From positions 62,001-126,000 of the forward strand of contig NZ_BOMV01000056.1 of NCBI RefSeq assembly GCF_016862375.1: 64,000 nucleotides of DNA, given 5' to 3'. This stretch comes from Paractinoplanes rishiriensis. Its GTDB lineage: Bacteria; Actinomycetota; Actinomycetes; Mycobacteriales; Micromonosporaceae. Within the stretch, counting starts at the first letter, position 1; each line of letters begins with the position of its first letter. Under the pieces are notes generated by a model that did not search any database, was not told the DNA's origin, and was given only the letters and a program-made list of their open reading frames with translations. A program made the position numbers and the translations under genes. Below, piece by piece: positions 16,099 through 24,430 of the stretch.

Positions 16099-18316
16099 CG
16101 AAACTCGGGTGCGGGGGCTGGTTGTACGCGGTGTTCTGCCAGGCGATCGCCGCGCGGTACTGCGGGTCGTGCAGCAGCGTGACCACCTTGCGGTCGGTCT
16201 GTACCGGGGTGCTGTAGATCCGTAGCGCCGTGTTGCTGCTGGTCGGCCAGATGACCTCTTCGCGCCAGTCACCCAGGATGTCGCCGGACAGCGACGGGGT
16301 GGCCTTGGTGCCGTTGTTCGAGTGCACGCCGCTGGCGCTGAGCAGGTTGGTGTCCGAGCCGGTGCCGTACTTGTCGATCCGGGTCTGGTCGAGCAGCTCG
16401 CGCTGCGCGTCGCCGTCCCACCAGATGACGAAGTTCGAGCTGGACGGCTTGCGGCCGATGCCGGCCCCGTTCGCGCCGTTGGACAGCTGGCTGACCGACG
16501 ACGACCAGGCTTCCGCGCCGGCGCTGCCGGCGTAGATGTCGGCGGCCACCGCACGGCCGTTGTCGCAGCCGCAGGAGGCGTGCGACCAGATCACCGCTCC
16601 GGTGCGGCCGTCGAGCATCGCGTCGGTCGGCTGCGAGGTGCTCTCCGACGGCCGGTAGACCTCGAGGCCGGCGCGGGACGGGATGAAGTCGCCGACGTGC
16701 AGCGCATCGCCGTGACCCAGACCGGAACGCCACATCAGCGAGCCGTTGTCGTTGATCGCGGCGGCGCCGTAGATGACCTCGTCCTTGCCGTCCGCGTCGG
16801 TGTCGGCGATCGACAGGTTGTGGTTGCCCTGGCCGTAGGCGCCGACATTGCTGTTGCCGGAGTCGTAGGTCCAGCGCCGGGTCAGCGAGCCGTTGCGGAA
16901 GTCCCAGGCCACCACGACCGCGCGGGTGTAGTAACCGCGGGCCATGATCACGCTGGGCCGGGCGCCGTCCAGGTAGGCGGTGCCGGCCAGGAAGCGGTCG
17001 ACCCGGTTGCCGTACGAGTCGCCCCAGCTCGACACGGTGCCGCGCGGCGGCTCGTAGTTGACCGTGGAGAGCGCGGCGCCGTTGCGGCCGTCGAACATGG
17101 TGAGGAACTCCGGGCCGGTCAGCACGTAACCGGAGGAGTTGCGGTAGTCGGCGCTGGAGCTGCCGATTACCTGGCCGGTGCCGGAGACGGTGCCGTCGGC
17201 GGTCTTCATGGCCACCTCGGCGTCACCGTCGCCGTCGTAGTCGTACACCTGGAACTGGGTGTAGTGGGCGCCGGCCCGGATGTTGCGGCCCAGGTTGATC
17301 CGCCACAGCCGGGTGCCGTCGAGCTTGTAGCCGTCGATGTAGACCACGTCGGTGACGCCGGACTGCGAGTTGTCCTTGGCGTTGTTCGGTTCCCACTTGA
17401 GGACGATGTCCGGCTTGCCGTCGCCGTCCAGGTCACCGGCGCTGGCGTCGCTGGCCGTGTACAGCGAGCTGTTCGGGTTCTGGATGGGGACGTCCAGGTA
17501 GCCGTTCGCGAAGTTCAGCGAGGTGCCGTCGGCGGCCTGCTCGACCCCGCCGACAACCGGGCGGACCGAGTACGACTGGCCGGCCGCGGCCCCCGAGTCG
17601 AGGTAGTTGGTCGACGCGGTGATCGGGCTGGCGTTGACCTTGGTGCTGCCCCGGTAGACGTTGAACGCCACGCCGCTCGGGTCGTTGCCGAGCAGCCGCC
17701 AGGTGACCAGGTTGCCGGAGCCGGACCGGACGCTCACCACGCCGCGGTCGAGCCGCTCCAGCTGCTTGCCGCCGATCGTCACCGGGCCGGTGGCCGGCGG
17801 CGAGGTGGTCGGCGGCGTGGTCGGCCCGGTGGTGGGCGGGGTCGTCGGCCCAGTGGTCGGCGGCGTGGTCGGCGCCGTCGTCGGCGGGGTGGTCGGCCCG
17901 GTGGTGGGCGCGACGCCGCCGGTGCAGACGGTGCCGTTCAGGCTGAACGAGGCCGGGGTGGCCGCGTCGCCGCTGCCGTTGAAGCCGAAGCTGGTGGAGG
18001 CGTTGGTGGCGAGCGAGCCGTTCCAGCCGGCGTCCTTCACCGACACGTTCGCGCCGGACTGGGTGACGCTGCCGTTCCACAGCGAGCTGATGGTCTGCGA
18101 ACCCGGGAAGGCGAAGGTGAGGGTCCAGCCGTTGATCGGGTCACCGAGGTTGGTGACGTCGACGGCGACACCGAAGCCGCCCGGCCACGAGTTCGAGACG
18201 GTGTAGTTGACCTGGCAGCCCGCGGCGGCGTCCGCGCGCGTCGCGACCAGAACCAGCCCTGCGCCGACGGTGGAGACGGCGAGAGCGGCGGCGGCAAATT
18301 TCTTCCGGTTGGCCAC
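16088..18316 (-). CDS. Rhamnogalacturonan endolyase, PL11, with N-terminal CBM2
   Basis: 742-aa secreted enzyme that cleaves the rhamnogalacturonan I backbone of pectin by beta-elimination. Signal peptide (residues 1-28, ending RADA); CBM2 domain (about 30-135, with WNGSVTQSG and AGWNGSLATNA); Thr/Pro-rich linker (about 138-180); then a beta-propeller catalytic domain of the YesW type, starting QLERLDRGVVSV and rich in calcium loops (GDLDGDGKPDIVLKWEPN, DYDGDGDAEVAMKTADG, DTDADGKDEV). GTG 18316 has GGAAAGG upstream. A perfect CebR palindrome lies 31 bp upstream of the start. It is divergent from the CE3 gene, with a mirrored CebR box. Confidence 0.93.
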   Translation of the reverse strand: MANRKKFAAAALAVSTVGAGLVLVATRADAAAGCQVNYTVSNSWPGGFGVAVDVTNLGDPINGWTLTFAFPGSQTISSLWNGSVTQSGANVSVKDAGWNGSLATNASTSFGFNGSGDAATPASFSLNGTVCTGGVAPTTGPTTPPTTAPTTPPTTGPTTPPTTGPTTPPTTSPPATGPVTIGGKQLERLDRGVVSVRSGSGNLVTWRLLGNDPSGVAFNVYRGSTKVNASPITASTNYLDSGAAAGQSYSVRPVVGGVEQAADGTSLNFANGYLDVPIQNPNSSLYTASDASAGDLDGDGKPDIVLKWEPNNAKDNSQSGVTDVVYIDGYKLDGTRLWRINLGRNIRAGAHYTQFQVYDYDGDGDAEVAMKTADGTVSGTGQVIGSSSADYRNSSGYVLTGPEFLTMFDGRNGAALSTVNYEPPRGTVSSWGDSYGNRVDRFLAGTAYLDGARPSVIMARGYYTRAVVVAWDFRNGSLTRRWTYDSGNSNVGAYGQGNHNLSIADTDADGKDEVIYGAAAINDNGSLMWRSGLGHGDALHVGDFIPSRAGLEVYRPSESTSQPTDAMLDGRTGAVIWSHASCGCDNGRAVAADIYAGSAGAEAWSSSVSQLSNGANGAGIGRKPSSSNFVIWWDGDAQRELLDQTRIDKYGTGSDTNLLSASGVHSNNGTKATPSLSGDILGDWREEVIWPTSSNTALRIYSTPVQTDRKVVTLLHDPQYRAAIAWQNTAYNQPPHPSFAIH

Positions 18317-18346
18317 CTTTGGCCTTTCCGATAGACGATTTTGAAT

Positions 18347-18360
18347 TGGGAGCGCTCCCA
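18347..18360. promoter_or_regulatory. CebR operator (PL11 side)
   Basis: Perfect 14-bp palindrome TGGGAGCGCTCCCA, identical to the operator of the cellobiose-responsive LacI-family repressor CebR of streptomycetes. It lies 31 bp upstream of the PL11 start. Confidence 0.9.
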
Positions 18361-18427
18361 GGTTGAATCGTTTTTGGACCCGCGTCAAGCGCATCTCACA
18401 TTGGCCGGTATCTTTGCCGTCTTCCGC

Positions 18428-18441
18428 TGGGAGCGCTCCCA
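18428..18441. promoter_or_regulatory. CebR operator (CE3 side)
   Basis: Second perfect copy of TGGGAGCGCTCCCA, 52 bp upstream of the esterase ATG and 67 bp from the first copy. Confidence 0.9.
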
Positions 18442-18492
18442 TGCGATAGTCCGGTCAACCCCCATCCCGCGTCCTCCGGGAGGAATACCCCC

Positions 18493-19650
18493 ATGTTCCG
18501 CCTTAAGCACCATCGAAGAATGGCAATTGCGGCCGCCGCGGCCGCGTCCGTGGTGGCCTCGGCCGTCGTGGTCACCGCCGGACGGGCCGACGCCGCGGCC
18601 GGCTGCCAGGTGTCGTACACGATCAGCAGCCAGTGGCAGGGCGGCTTCGGCGCCGCCGTCGACGTCACCAACCTGGGCGACCCGCTCACCAACTGGTCCC
18701 TGATGTTCACCTTCGGTGCCGGCCAGTCCATCAGCCAGCTGTGGAACGGCAGCGTCACCCAGTCCGGCTCCGCGGTCACCGTGCGCAACGCGGCCTGGAA
18801 CGGCAACCTCGCCACCGGCGCCAAGGCGTCGTTCGGCTTCAACGGCTCGTGGACCGGCAGCAACCCGGTGCCGGCCAGCTTCGCGCTGAACGGCACCGTC
18901 TGCACCGGCGGGGTCGCGCCGACCACCAGTCCGACCACGCTGCCGCCGCCCACCCTGCCGCCGACCACGGCGCCCACCACGCCGCCGACCACCGCGCCGA
19001 CGACCCCGCCCACCACCGCGCCGACCACACCGCCGCCGGCCGGTTCGCCGGTGAAGATCATGGCGCTCGGCGACTCGATCACCGGCTCGCCCGGCTGCTG
19101 GCGGGCGCTGCTCTGGCAGAAGCTCCCCGCGTCCCGGGTGGACTTCGTCGGCACCCTGCCGGGGCAGGGCTGCGGCTTCCCGTACGACGGCGAGAACGAG
19201 GGCCACGGCGGCATCCTGGCCACCAACGTGGCCAACCAGGACCTGCTCGTCGGCTGGCTGGCGCAGACCCGGCCGGACGTGGTGATGATGCACTTCGGCA
19301 CGAACGACGCCTGGAGCAACATCTCGGCACAGACGATCCTCGCGGCGTACACCCGGATGGTCGGCCAGATGCGGGCCAGCAACCCGAACATGAAGATCCT
19401 GGTCGCCAAGATCATCCCGTTGAACCCGAGCACCTGCTCGGACTGCGGCCAGCGGGTGGTCACCCTCAACAACGCGATCCCGGCCTGGGCCACGTCGCTG
19501 TCCACCGCGGCGTCGCCGATCACCGTGGTCGACCAGTGGACCGGCTTCAACACGGCCACCGACACCTACGACGGCGTGCACCCGAACGACGCCGGCAACG
19601 TGAAAATCGCCGACAAGTGGTACCCGGCCGTTTCGGCGGCCATTTCGTAA
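18493..19650 (+). CDS. SGNH/GDSL carbohydrate esterase (CE3-like) with N-terminal CBM2
   Basis: 385-aa secreted esterase. Signal peptide 1-36 (ending RADA); CBM2 about 37-137, closely resembling that of the neighbouring PL11; Thr/Pro linker about 140-178; SGNH hydrolase domain with block I IMALGDSITGSPG (Ser nucleophile), block III FGTNDAW, and block V DGVHPND (catalytic Asp/His). The GDSITGSPGCWRALLW start is typical of CE3 acetyl-xylan esterases. Given the PL11 neighbour, deacetylation of rhamnogalacturonan or xylan is equally possible. The ATG at 18493 is preceded by GGGAGGA. A strong terminator follows. Confidence 0.9.
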   Translation: MFRLKHHRRMAIAAAAAASVVASAVVVTAGRADAAAGCQVSYTISSQWQGGFGAAVDVTNLGDPLTNWSLMFTFGAGQSISQLWNGSVTQSGSAVTVRNAAWNGNLATGAKASFGFNGSWTGSNPVPASFALNGTVCTGGVAPTTSPTTLPPPTLPPTTAPTTPPTTAPTTPPTTAPTTPPPAGSPVKIMALGDSITGSPGCWRALLWQKLPASRVDFVGTLPGQGCGFPYDGENEGHGGILATNVANQDLLVGWLAQTRPDVVMMHFGTNDAWSNISAQTILAAYTRMVGQMRASNPNMKILVAKIIPLNPSTCSDCGQRVVTLNNAIPAWATSLSTAASPITVVDQWTGFNTATDTYDGVHPNDAGNVKIADKWYPAVSAAIS

Positions 19651-19664
19651 TTCGGAAGTTTTCC

Positions 19665-19696
19665 GGCCCCGGCACTTTTGTGCCGGGGCCGTTTTG
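19665..19696 (+). terminator. Intrinsic terminator after the CE3 esterase
   Basis: Perfect 11-bp stem GGCCCCGGCAC/GTGCCGGGGCC with a TTTT loop, followed by GTTTTGT. It sits between convergent genes. Confidence 0.85.
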
Positions 19697-20020
19697 TCAC
19701 TTCACCGCCATTTCCCCCAGTTCGTTCCAGTCGTCCTGCTCCAGGCTCTGACTGACGATCTTCGGGGTGGCCGCCAGGTACTGCGGCAGGTCCTGCTGGG
19801 CCTGCTTGAAGTGCGCCGAGCCGACGTGCGCCGCACCCGCGTCGCCGTCCCGGAACGCCTCCACCAGCACATACTCGGTGGGATCGTCGAGACTGCGAGA
19901 CCAGTCGAAGAACATGCAGCCCGGCTCGGCCCGGGTCGCCTCGGTGAACGGCCGGGAGATGTCCGGCCACCGCTCGGCGTGCTCCGCCTTGATCCGGAAC
20001 TTGGCGGTAATGAAGATCAT
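19697..20020 (-). CDS. Antibiotic biosynthesis monooxygenase (ABM) domain protein
   Basis: 107-aa ferredoxin-fold protein. MIFITAKFRIKAEHAERWP at the start and EPGCMFFDWSRSLDDPTEYVLVEAFRD in the centre, then an AHVGSAHFKQ helix, are diagnostic of the ABM/YgiN-like quinol monooxygenase family. Such proteins are cofactor-free dimers; the substrate cannot be told. It is divergent from an IclR regulator 72 bp away, which may control it. Confidence 0.88.
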   Translation of the reverse strand: MIFITAKFRIKAEHAERWPDISRPFTEATRAEPGCMFFDWSRSLDDPTEYVLVEAFRDGDAGAAHVGSAHFKQAQQDLPQYLAATPKIVSQSLEQDDWNELGEMAVK

Positions 20021-20092
20021 CGTCGGTCCTCACCTTTCGCGCGATCAGTCATCGGGGTTCCCTCATCCTCCCCCGCGCAGCAGGCTGAGGTC

Positions 20093-20884
20093 ATGAGTGG
20101 CAAGGGTGCCGGTCTGCTCCAGTCCGTCGAACGCGCGATGCGGGTCCTCGACCACCTCGCCGCCTCGCCGGACCCGGTGCCCGCCCGCGACGTCGCCCGG
20201 TCGCTCGGCCTGACCCTGCCCACCACCTATCATCTGCTCACCACCCTGGTCACCGGCGGTTATCTGGTCCACCTGGAGGAGCAGCGGGCGTACGCGCTGG
20301 GCCACCGCGTCGACGACCTGGCCCGCGGCCTGCACCGCCAGATCGCCGCGCCGCCCGAGGTGCAGCGGGTGGCCGCCGTGGTGCACCGGGAGGCGCAGGC
20401 CGCGGCATACTACGCAACACTGCGGGACGCCGAAATGGTGGTGGCGCACGTGGCCGAGTGCCCGGTGCACCCCCGCATCCACCCGCTGGCGGTCGGCTTC
20501 CACCGGGTGCCGCACGCCACCGCGTTCGGCAAGCTGATGCTGGCCAAGCTGCCGGACGCCGACCGCGAGGCGCTGCTCGACCACGCCGGCACGCCCCCGG
20601 TCACCCCCGGCACGGTCACCGACCGGTCGCTGCTGCGGCGCCAGTTGCGCCAGGTGCGGGGCACCGGCCTCGCGGTCGAGGTGGACGAGTTCCAGGCCGG
20701 GCTGAGCTGCATGGCCGCCCCGGTGTCCGACGCGGCCGGGCGCTTCGTCGGCGCGGTGGCCATCTCGATGCCGACCGCCCGGTTGCGCAACGACCGCTGG
20801 ACCGCGGAACGCGCGGTCCGCCTCGGCGCGGTCCGGGCGACCCGGGCGGTGGCGCTGTCCATCGCCGCGCGCGCCGGTGGTTAG
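20093..20884 (+). CDS. IclR-family transcriptional regulator
   Basis: 263 aa. N-terminal winged helix (LLQSVERAMRVLDHLAASPDPVPARDVARSLGLTLPTTYHLLTTL), then an effector-binding GAF-like domain ending VGAVAISMPTARL. The family senses small aromatic or organic acids. ATG 20093 with GAGG 4 nt upstream; longer in-frame starts would run through the divergent ABM gene. The shared intergenic region points to control of the ABM gene and itself. Confidence 0.9.
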   Translation: MSGKGAGLLQSVERAMRVLDHLAASPDPVPARDVARSLGLTLPTTYHLLTTLVTGGYLVHLEEQRAYALGHRVDDLARGLHRQIAAPPEVQRVAAVVHREAQAAAYYATLRDAEMVVAHVAECPVHPRIHPLAVGFHRVPHATAFGKLMLAKLPDADREALLDHAGTPPVTPGTVTDRSLLRRQLRQVRGTGLAVEVDEFQAGLSCMAAPVSDAAGRFVGAVAISMPTARLRNDRWTAERAVRLGAVRATRAVALSIAARAGG

Positions 20885-20955
20885 GGCCAACAGGCGCGGA
20901 CCAGCACCTCCTCGGCGCCCAGACCCGCCGAAGCCGCACCGGAACGGGCAGCTGA

Positions 20956-21366
20956 TCACGGCGCCGGATCGACCTGAGTCTCCACCGGACCGTCCACCTC
21001 GCCGCCGACGCCCACCGCGCCGGCCCCGTCAGCGCGCACGCCGCCGCCGGACGCCGGCTGACCGGGGACCGGCTGACCGGGGACCGGCTGACCGGGCACT
21101 GGGCCACGCACCGACGTGCTCACCCCGCCGCCGACCGACCCGCCGACCGCCACGGACCCGTGACCGGACGCCGTAACCGACCCCGGCGCGGCCCGCCCGC
21201 CGGCACCGCGCGCCGTCGCGATCTGCACCGCGGCCAGCGCCGCCACCAGCACCCCCAACGCCAGGCCCCAGGGCCACGCCCATCCGTCCGTGAACACGTT
21301 GGTCGCGACGCCGGCCGCGGCGGCGAGCAGCACCGCCGCACCGGAGAGCAGCACCTTCGACGACAT
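20956..21366 (-). CDS. Small two-helix membrane protein with Gly-rich tail
   Basis: 136 aa, not recognised by family. Residues 5-27 (LLSGAAVLLAAAAGVATNVF) and 31-50 (PWGLALGVLVAALAAVQIA) are membrane helices. The rest is a low-complexity tail: SVTASGHGSVAVGGSVGGG (a repeat-like beta pattern also seen in actinobacterial conflict-system proteins), three PGQPV repeats, then VGVGGEVDGPVET. It starts 15 bp after the GGDEF-EAL stop, with GGTGGGCGG as ribosome site, so it is probably the third gene of the FIST operon. Confidence 0.6.
   Translation of the reverse strand: MSSKVLLSGAAVLLAAAAGVATNVFTDGWAWPWGLALGVLVAALAAVQIATARGAGGRAAPGSVTASGHGSVAVGGSVGGGVSTSVRGPVPGQPVPGQPVPGQPASGGGVRADGAGAVGVGGEVDGPVETQVDPAP
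21054..21097. repeat. 15-bp tandem repeat, about 2.9 copies
   Basis: Unit CCGGCTGACCGGGGA repeated head to tail; it encodes the PGQPV repeats of the small membrane protein. Confidence 0.85.
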
Positions 21367-21381
21367 CCGCCCACCGTAGTC

Positions 21382-23112
21382 TCAGGCCGCGACCGGCACC
21401 GCCAGCTCCTCGGGGTGCAGCGGCCGGCACAGGTGGTGGCCCTGGCCCAGGTCGCAGCCGAGGCGGTGCATGGCCACGCGCTGCGCCTCGGTCTCCACGC
21501 CCTCGACCACGGTGCGCAGGCGCAGCGCGTGCGCCAGGTCCACGATGGCCCGCACCACCGCGAGGTCGCGGGTGGTCGGTTCGGGCCGCCGCAGGAACGC
21601 GCGGTCGATCTTGATCTCGTCGACCGGCAGGCGCTGGAGGTAGGACAGCGACGAGTGGCCGACGCCGAAGTCGTCGATCGCCACGCCGACGCCCAGTGAC
21701 TTGAGGCCGGCCAGGTGCGGCAGCGCCTCCTCGGGGTTGCCCATCAGCACCGACTCCGCCAGTTCCAGGGTCACCGCGGCGGCCGGCAGGCCGCTGCGCC
21801 GCAGCATCCGCTCCACCTCGCCGGGGAACCCCGGGTCGGTCAGCTGGCGGCCGGAGATGTTCACGTTCAGGGTCAGGTCGGGCGTGCTCCGCCGCCACTG
21901 CGCGGTCTGCTGGCACGCCGTGTGCAGCACCCAGTTGCCGATGTCGACGATCAGCCCGTTCTCCTCGGCGGCCGGCAGGAAGTCGCCGGGCAGCGTGTAC
22001 CGGCCGTCCGGCCGGTGCCAGCGGACCAGCGCCTCGACGCCGGCCGGCAGTCCGGTGGCCAGGTCGATCAGCGGCTGGTACTGCAGCCGGAACTCGCCCA
22101 GCGCCAGCGCCTGCTGGAGGTCGCCGCTGAGGGTGAGCCGGGCCAGCGCCTCGGCGTGCATCTGCGGCGCGAACACCACGACCTTGCCGGGACCGTCCTT
22201 CTTGGCCCGGTACATCGCCACGTCGGCGTTGTCGAGCAGGCCGGCCGGGTCGGTGCCGGCGGTGCTGTGGGTCGCGATGCCGATGCTGGCGCCGATGAAG
22301 ACATCCTTGCCGGCGATCCGGAACGGCCGGCGGATCGACTCGATGAGCCGCCACGCCACCGGCACGGCGTCTTCGGCGGTGGTGTCGCCGAGCAGCACCG
22401 CGAACTCGTCGCCGCCCAGTCGCGCGCCGGCGTCGCCGGGCCGCAGGCAGCCGCGGATCCGGGCCGCCACGTGCCCGAGCAGCTCGTCGCCGGCCGCGTG
22501 GCCGAGGCTGTCGTTGACCGCCTTGAACCGGTCCAGGTCGATGAACAGCACGCTGGCCGGCGCCGGCACCCGCACCCGTTCGGAGAGCATCTCCAGGAAC
22601 AGCACCCGGGTGGGCAGCGCGGTGAGCGAGTCGTGCCGGGCCTCACGCAGCGACTCGAGCAGCGCGAAGCGTTCGGCGGCCTCCCGCTCGCGCTCCTCGC
22701 GCAGCCGGCGTTCGGCGCTGAGCAGCATGATGTTGTGCAGCGCCAGGCCCAGCGACTGGGCCATGGCCTGCAGCAGCTGCCGCTCCTCCGGGTCCAGTTG
22801 GTCGCCGGTCCGGGCCACCATCAGCTCGCCCTGGTACTCCGAGCCGAAGGCGGCGGTCGAAACGCACATCTCCGGCAGGCCGGGCACCCGGATCGCCCGC
22901 AGGCTGGGTGCCCCGGCCAGCGCCTCGGCGAGGTGATCGCGTTCGACGCCCCAGGCGCGCCGCACCCGGCCGTCGAGCACGACCGCGCCGATCTCGGCCT
23001 CCAGGATCTCGGTGGCCCGCTCGACGGCCATCCCGGCCGCCGTCTCCTCGTCCTGCGCGGCGCACACGGCCGCGAAGAACTCGGTGAGCTGATGTGTGGA
23101 CCAGTGATTCAC
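21382..23112 (-). CDS. GAF-GGDEF-EAL protein (c-di-GMP cyclase/phosphodiesterase)
   Basis: 576-aa cytosolic protein. N-terminal GAF-like sensor (about 1-135), short coiled coil (AERRLREEREREAAERFALL), GGDEF domain (about 160-310) with intact LGGDEF, and EAL domain (about 325-570) with intact EAL (GVEALVRWH), DDFGVGHSSLSYLQRLP and EGVETEAQ. Both catalytic signatures look competent; the inhibitory RxxD site is not obvious (CLRPGDAG). GTG start; 28 bp downstream of the FIST gene, so one operon. The FIST protein is the likely upstream sensor. Confidence 0.93.
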   Translation of the reverse strand: MNHWSTHQLTEFFAAVCAAQDEETAAGMAVERATEILEAEIGAVVLDGRVRRAWGVERDHLAEALAGAPSLRAIRVPGLPEMCVSTAAFGSEYQGELMVARTGDQLDPEERQLLQAMAQSLGLALHNIMLLSAERRLREEREREAAERFALLESLREARHDSLTALPTRVLFLEMLSERVRVPAPASVLFIDLDRFKAVNDSLGHAAGDELLGHVAARIRGCLRPGDAGARLGGDEFAVLLGDTTAEDAVPVAWRLIESIRRPFRIAGKDVFIGASIGIATHSTAGTDPAGLLDNADVAMYRAKKDGPGKVVVFAPQMHAEALARLTLSGDLQQALALGEFRLQYQPLIDLATGLPAGVEALVRWHRPDGRYTLPGDFLPAAEENGLIVDIGNWVLHTACQQTAQWRRSTPDLTLNVNISGRQLTDPGFPGEVERMLRRSGLPAAAVTLELAESVLMGNPEEALPHLAGLKSLGVGVAIDDFGVGHSSLSYLQRLPVDEIKIDRAFLRRPEPTTRDLAVVRAIVDLAHALRLRTVVEGVETEAQRVAMHRLGCDLGQGHHLCRPLHPEELAVPVAA

Positions 23113-23140
23113 GCCGACCCGCTTTCCATCCGGCCCGCCG

Positions 23141-24352
23141 TCAGGCGAGCGCGAGCGTGACCAGGGTGAAGTGGTGCATGCCGAGGGCGCCGCGGACCCG
23201 GGCCACCTCGCCGTTGGTGTAGAAGCCGCCGAACGGGACCTCGCCCATCGCCTTGCTGATGCCGGCGATCTCCTGTTCCATGCCGTCCGGGCCGAGGGTC
23301 AGCCCGCGCGCGGCGCAGTCGAAGACCAGCATGCCCCGGGCCGGTTCGCCGCCGAGCGCCTCGATGGCCTGCACCGCGGCCTGCCGGCCGCCGTCGACCA
23401 GCGACTCCGCGTCGCTCTCCATCAGCCAGGCCAGTGCGCCGGTGGGCACGTCGGCCAGGCAGACCAGCGACCGGTCGGTGCGGTCGCCGGCGTGGATCAC
23501 CCGGATGTCCTCGCCGCTGCGCCGGGACAGCCCCAACGGGTGCAGGAACGCGGCGTCCCGGAACGCCTTCTCGTCGTCGACCATCGACTCGTCGATACCG
23601 AGCCGGCGCAGCAGCACGTCCAGGGCCGGCTCGCCGTCCAGCTCGTAGACCCGGCCGTCCCGGCTCCGCGTGACGATCATCGCGGGGCCCTCCTTGCGCC
23701 AGCCGTGCGCGATGCCCACGCCGAGCGGCGCGTCCGAGCCGATGGCCACCCCGATGACGGTGTCGGACAGGATCTCCACGCCGTCCCGGCCGCCGTGGAA
23801 CTGGTAGGTGCGCACGTAGTTGAGCTGGTCGCCGGCGCACCCGCCGACCAGCGGCACCGCGGCGCCGACCACCGAGAAGGCGCCCCGGACGATCTCGTGC
23901 TGGTTGCCGGTGAGCCCGTCGCAGAGCATCAGCAGCGCCTTGTGCTCGCGGTCGGTGAGGGCGGGCAGGCAGGAGGCCGCCTCGGCGCCGGCCTCACGCA
24001 GGCCGCCGGACGCGTCCCGGGCCACATGCGTGCGGACGGTGCAGCCGGGCCCGCCCCAGGCGGTGATCGACACGCCGTCCCGGCTCGCCTCGCCGGTGGC
24101 GATCTGCCCCGAGGTGGTGCAGCCGACGATCACCGTCTCGTCGCCGATCTGCTCGCGGATCGCGTCGAACAGCTCGGGAACGTGGTAACCGATCGAACAG
24201 AACACGAACGCGACGGTCGGCAGGCGGCCGGCGAACGCGGCCGTGGCCGCCTCGGCGCCGGCCTTGGCGGGGTCGTCGATCGTGCTGTGCCCGGTGCCGA
24301 ACCAGCGGCCGTCCGGGGCGGTGCGGATGGCGAGTGTCATGCCGGATGCCAT
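23141..24352 (-). CDS. FIST-domain sensory protein
   Basis: 403-aa soluble protein with FIST_N (about 30-220; TVAFVFCSIGYHVPELFDAI, VIVGCTTSGQIATG, LVGGCAGDQL) and FIST_C (about 225-370; ELDGEPALDVLLRRLG, GMLVFDCAARGLTLG). FIST domains are thought to bind small ligands such as amino acids and usually work with c-di-GMP enzymes or chemotaxis proteins, as with the next gene here. ATG 24352 or 24340 could be used; neither has a good ribosome site. It is divergent from the GlnX-like gene across 78 bp. Confidence 0.9.
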   Translation of the reverse strand: MASGMTLAIRTAPDGRWFGTGHSTIDDPAKAGAEAATAAFAGRLPTVAFVFCSIGYHVPELFDAIREQIGDETVIVGCTTSGQIATGEASRDGVSITAWGGPGCTVRTHVARDASGGLREAGAEAASCLPALTDREHKALLMLCDGLTGNQHEIVRGAFSVVGAAVPLVGGCAGDQLNYVRTYQFHGGRDGVEILSDTVIGVAIGSDAPLGVGIAHGWRKEGPAMIVTRSRDGRVYELDGEPALDVLLRRLGIDESMVDDEKAFRDAAFLHPLGLSRRSGEDIRVIHAGDRTDRSLVCLADVPTGALAWLMESDAESLVDGGRQAAVQAIEALGGEPARGMLVFDCAARGLTLGPDGMEQEIAGISKAMGEVPFGGFYTNGEVARVRGALGMHHFTLVTLALA

Positions 24353-24430
24353 CGGCACCGGCCCGGCCGAGGTGAGGCGAATCCGGCCCCGGGTTGCCGG
24401 ACGGTTGACGCCGCCCCGGACACTGTCAGC

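Noticed and set aside
23171..24430. Long plus-strand frame upstream of the GlnX-like gene
   Set aside because: Antisense of the FIST gene with no ribosome site or family motifs; high GC keeps it open.
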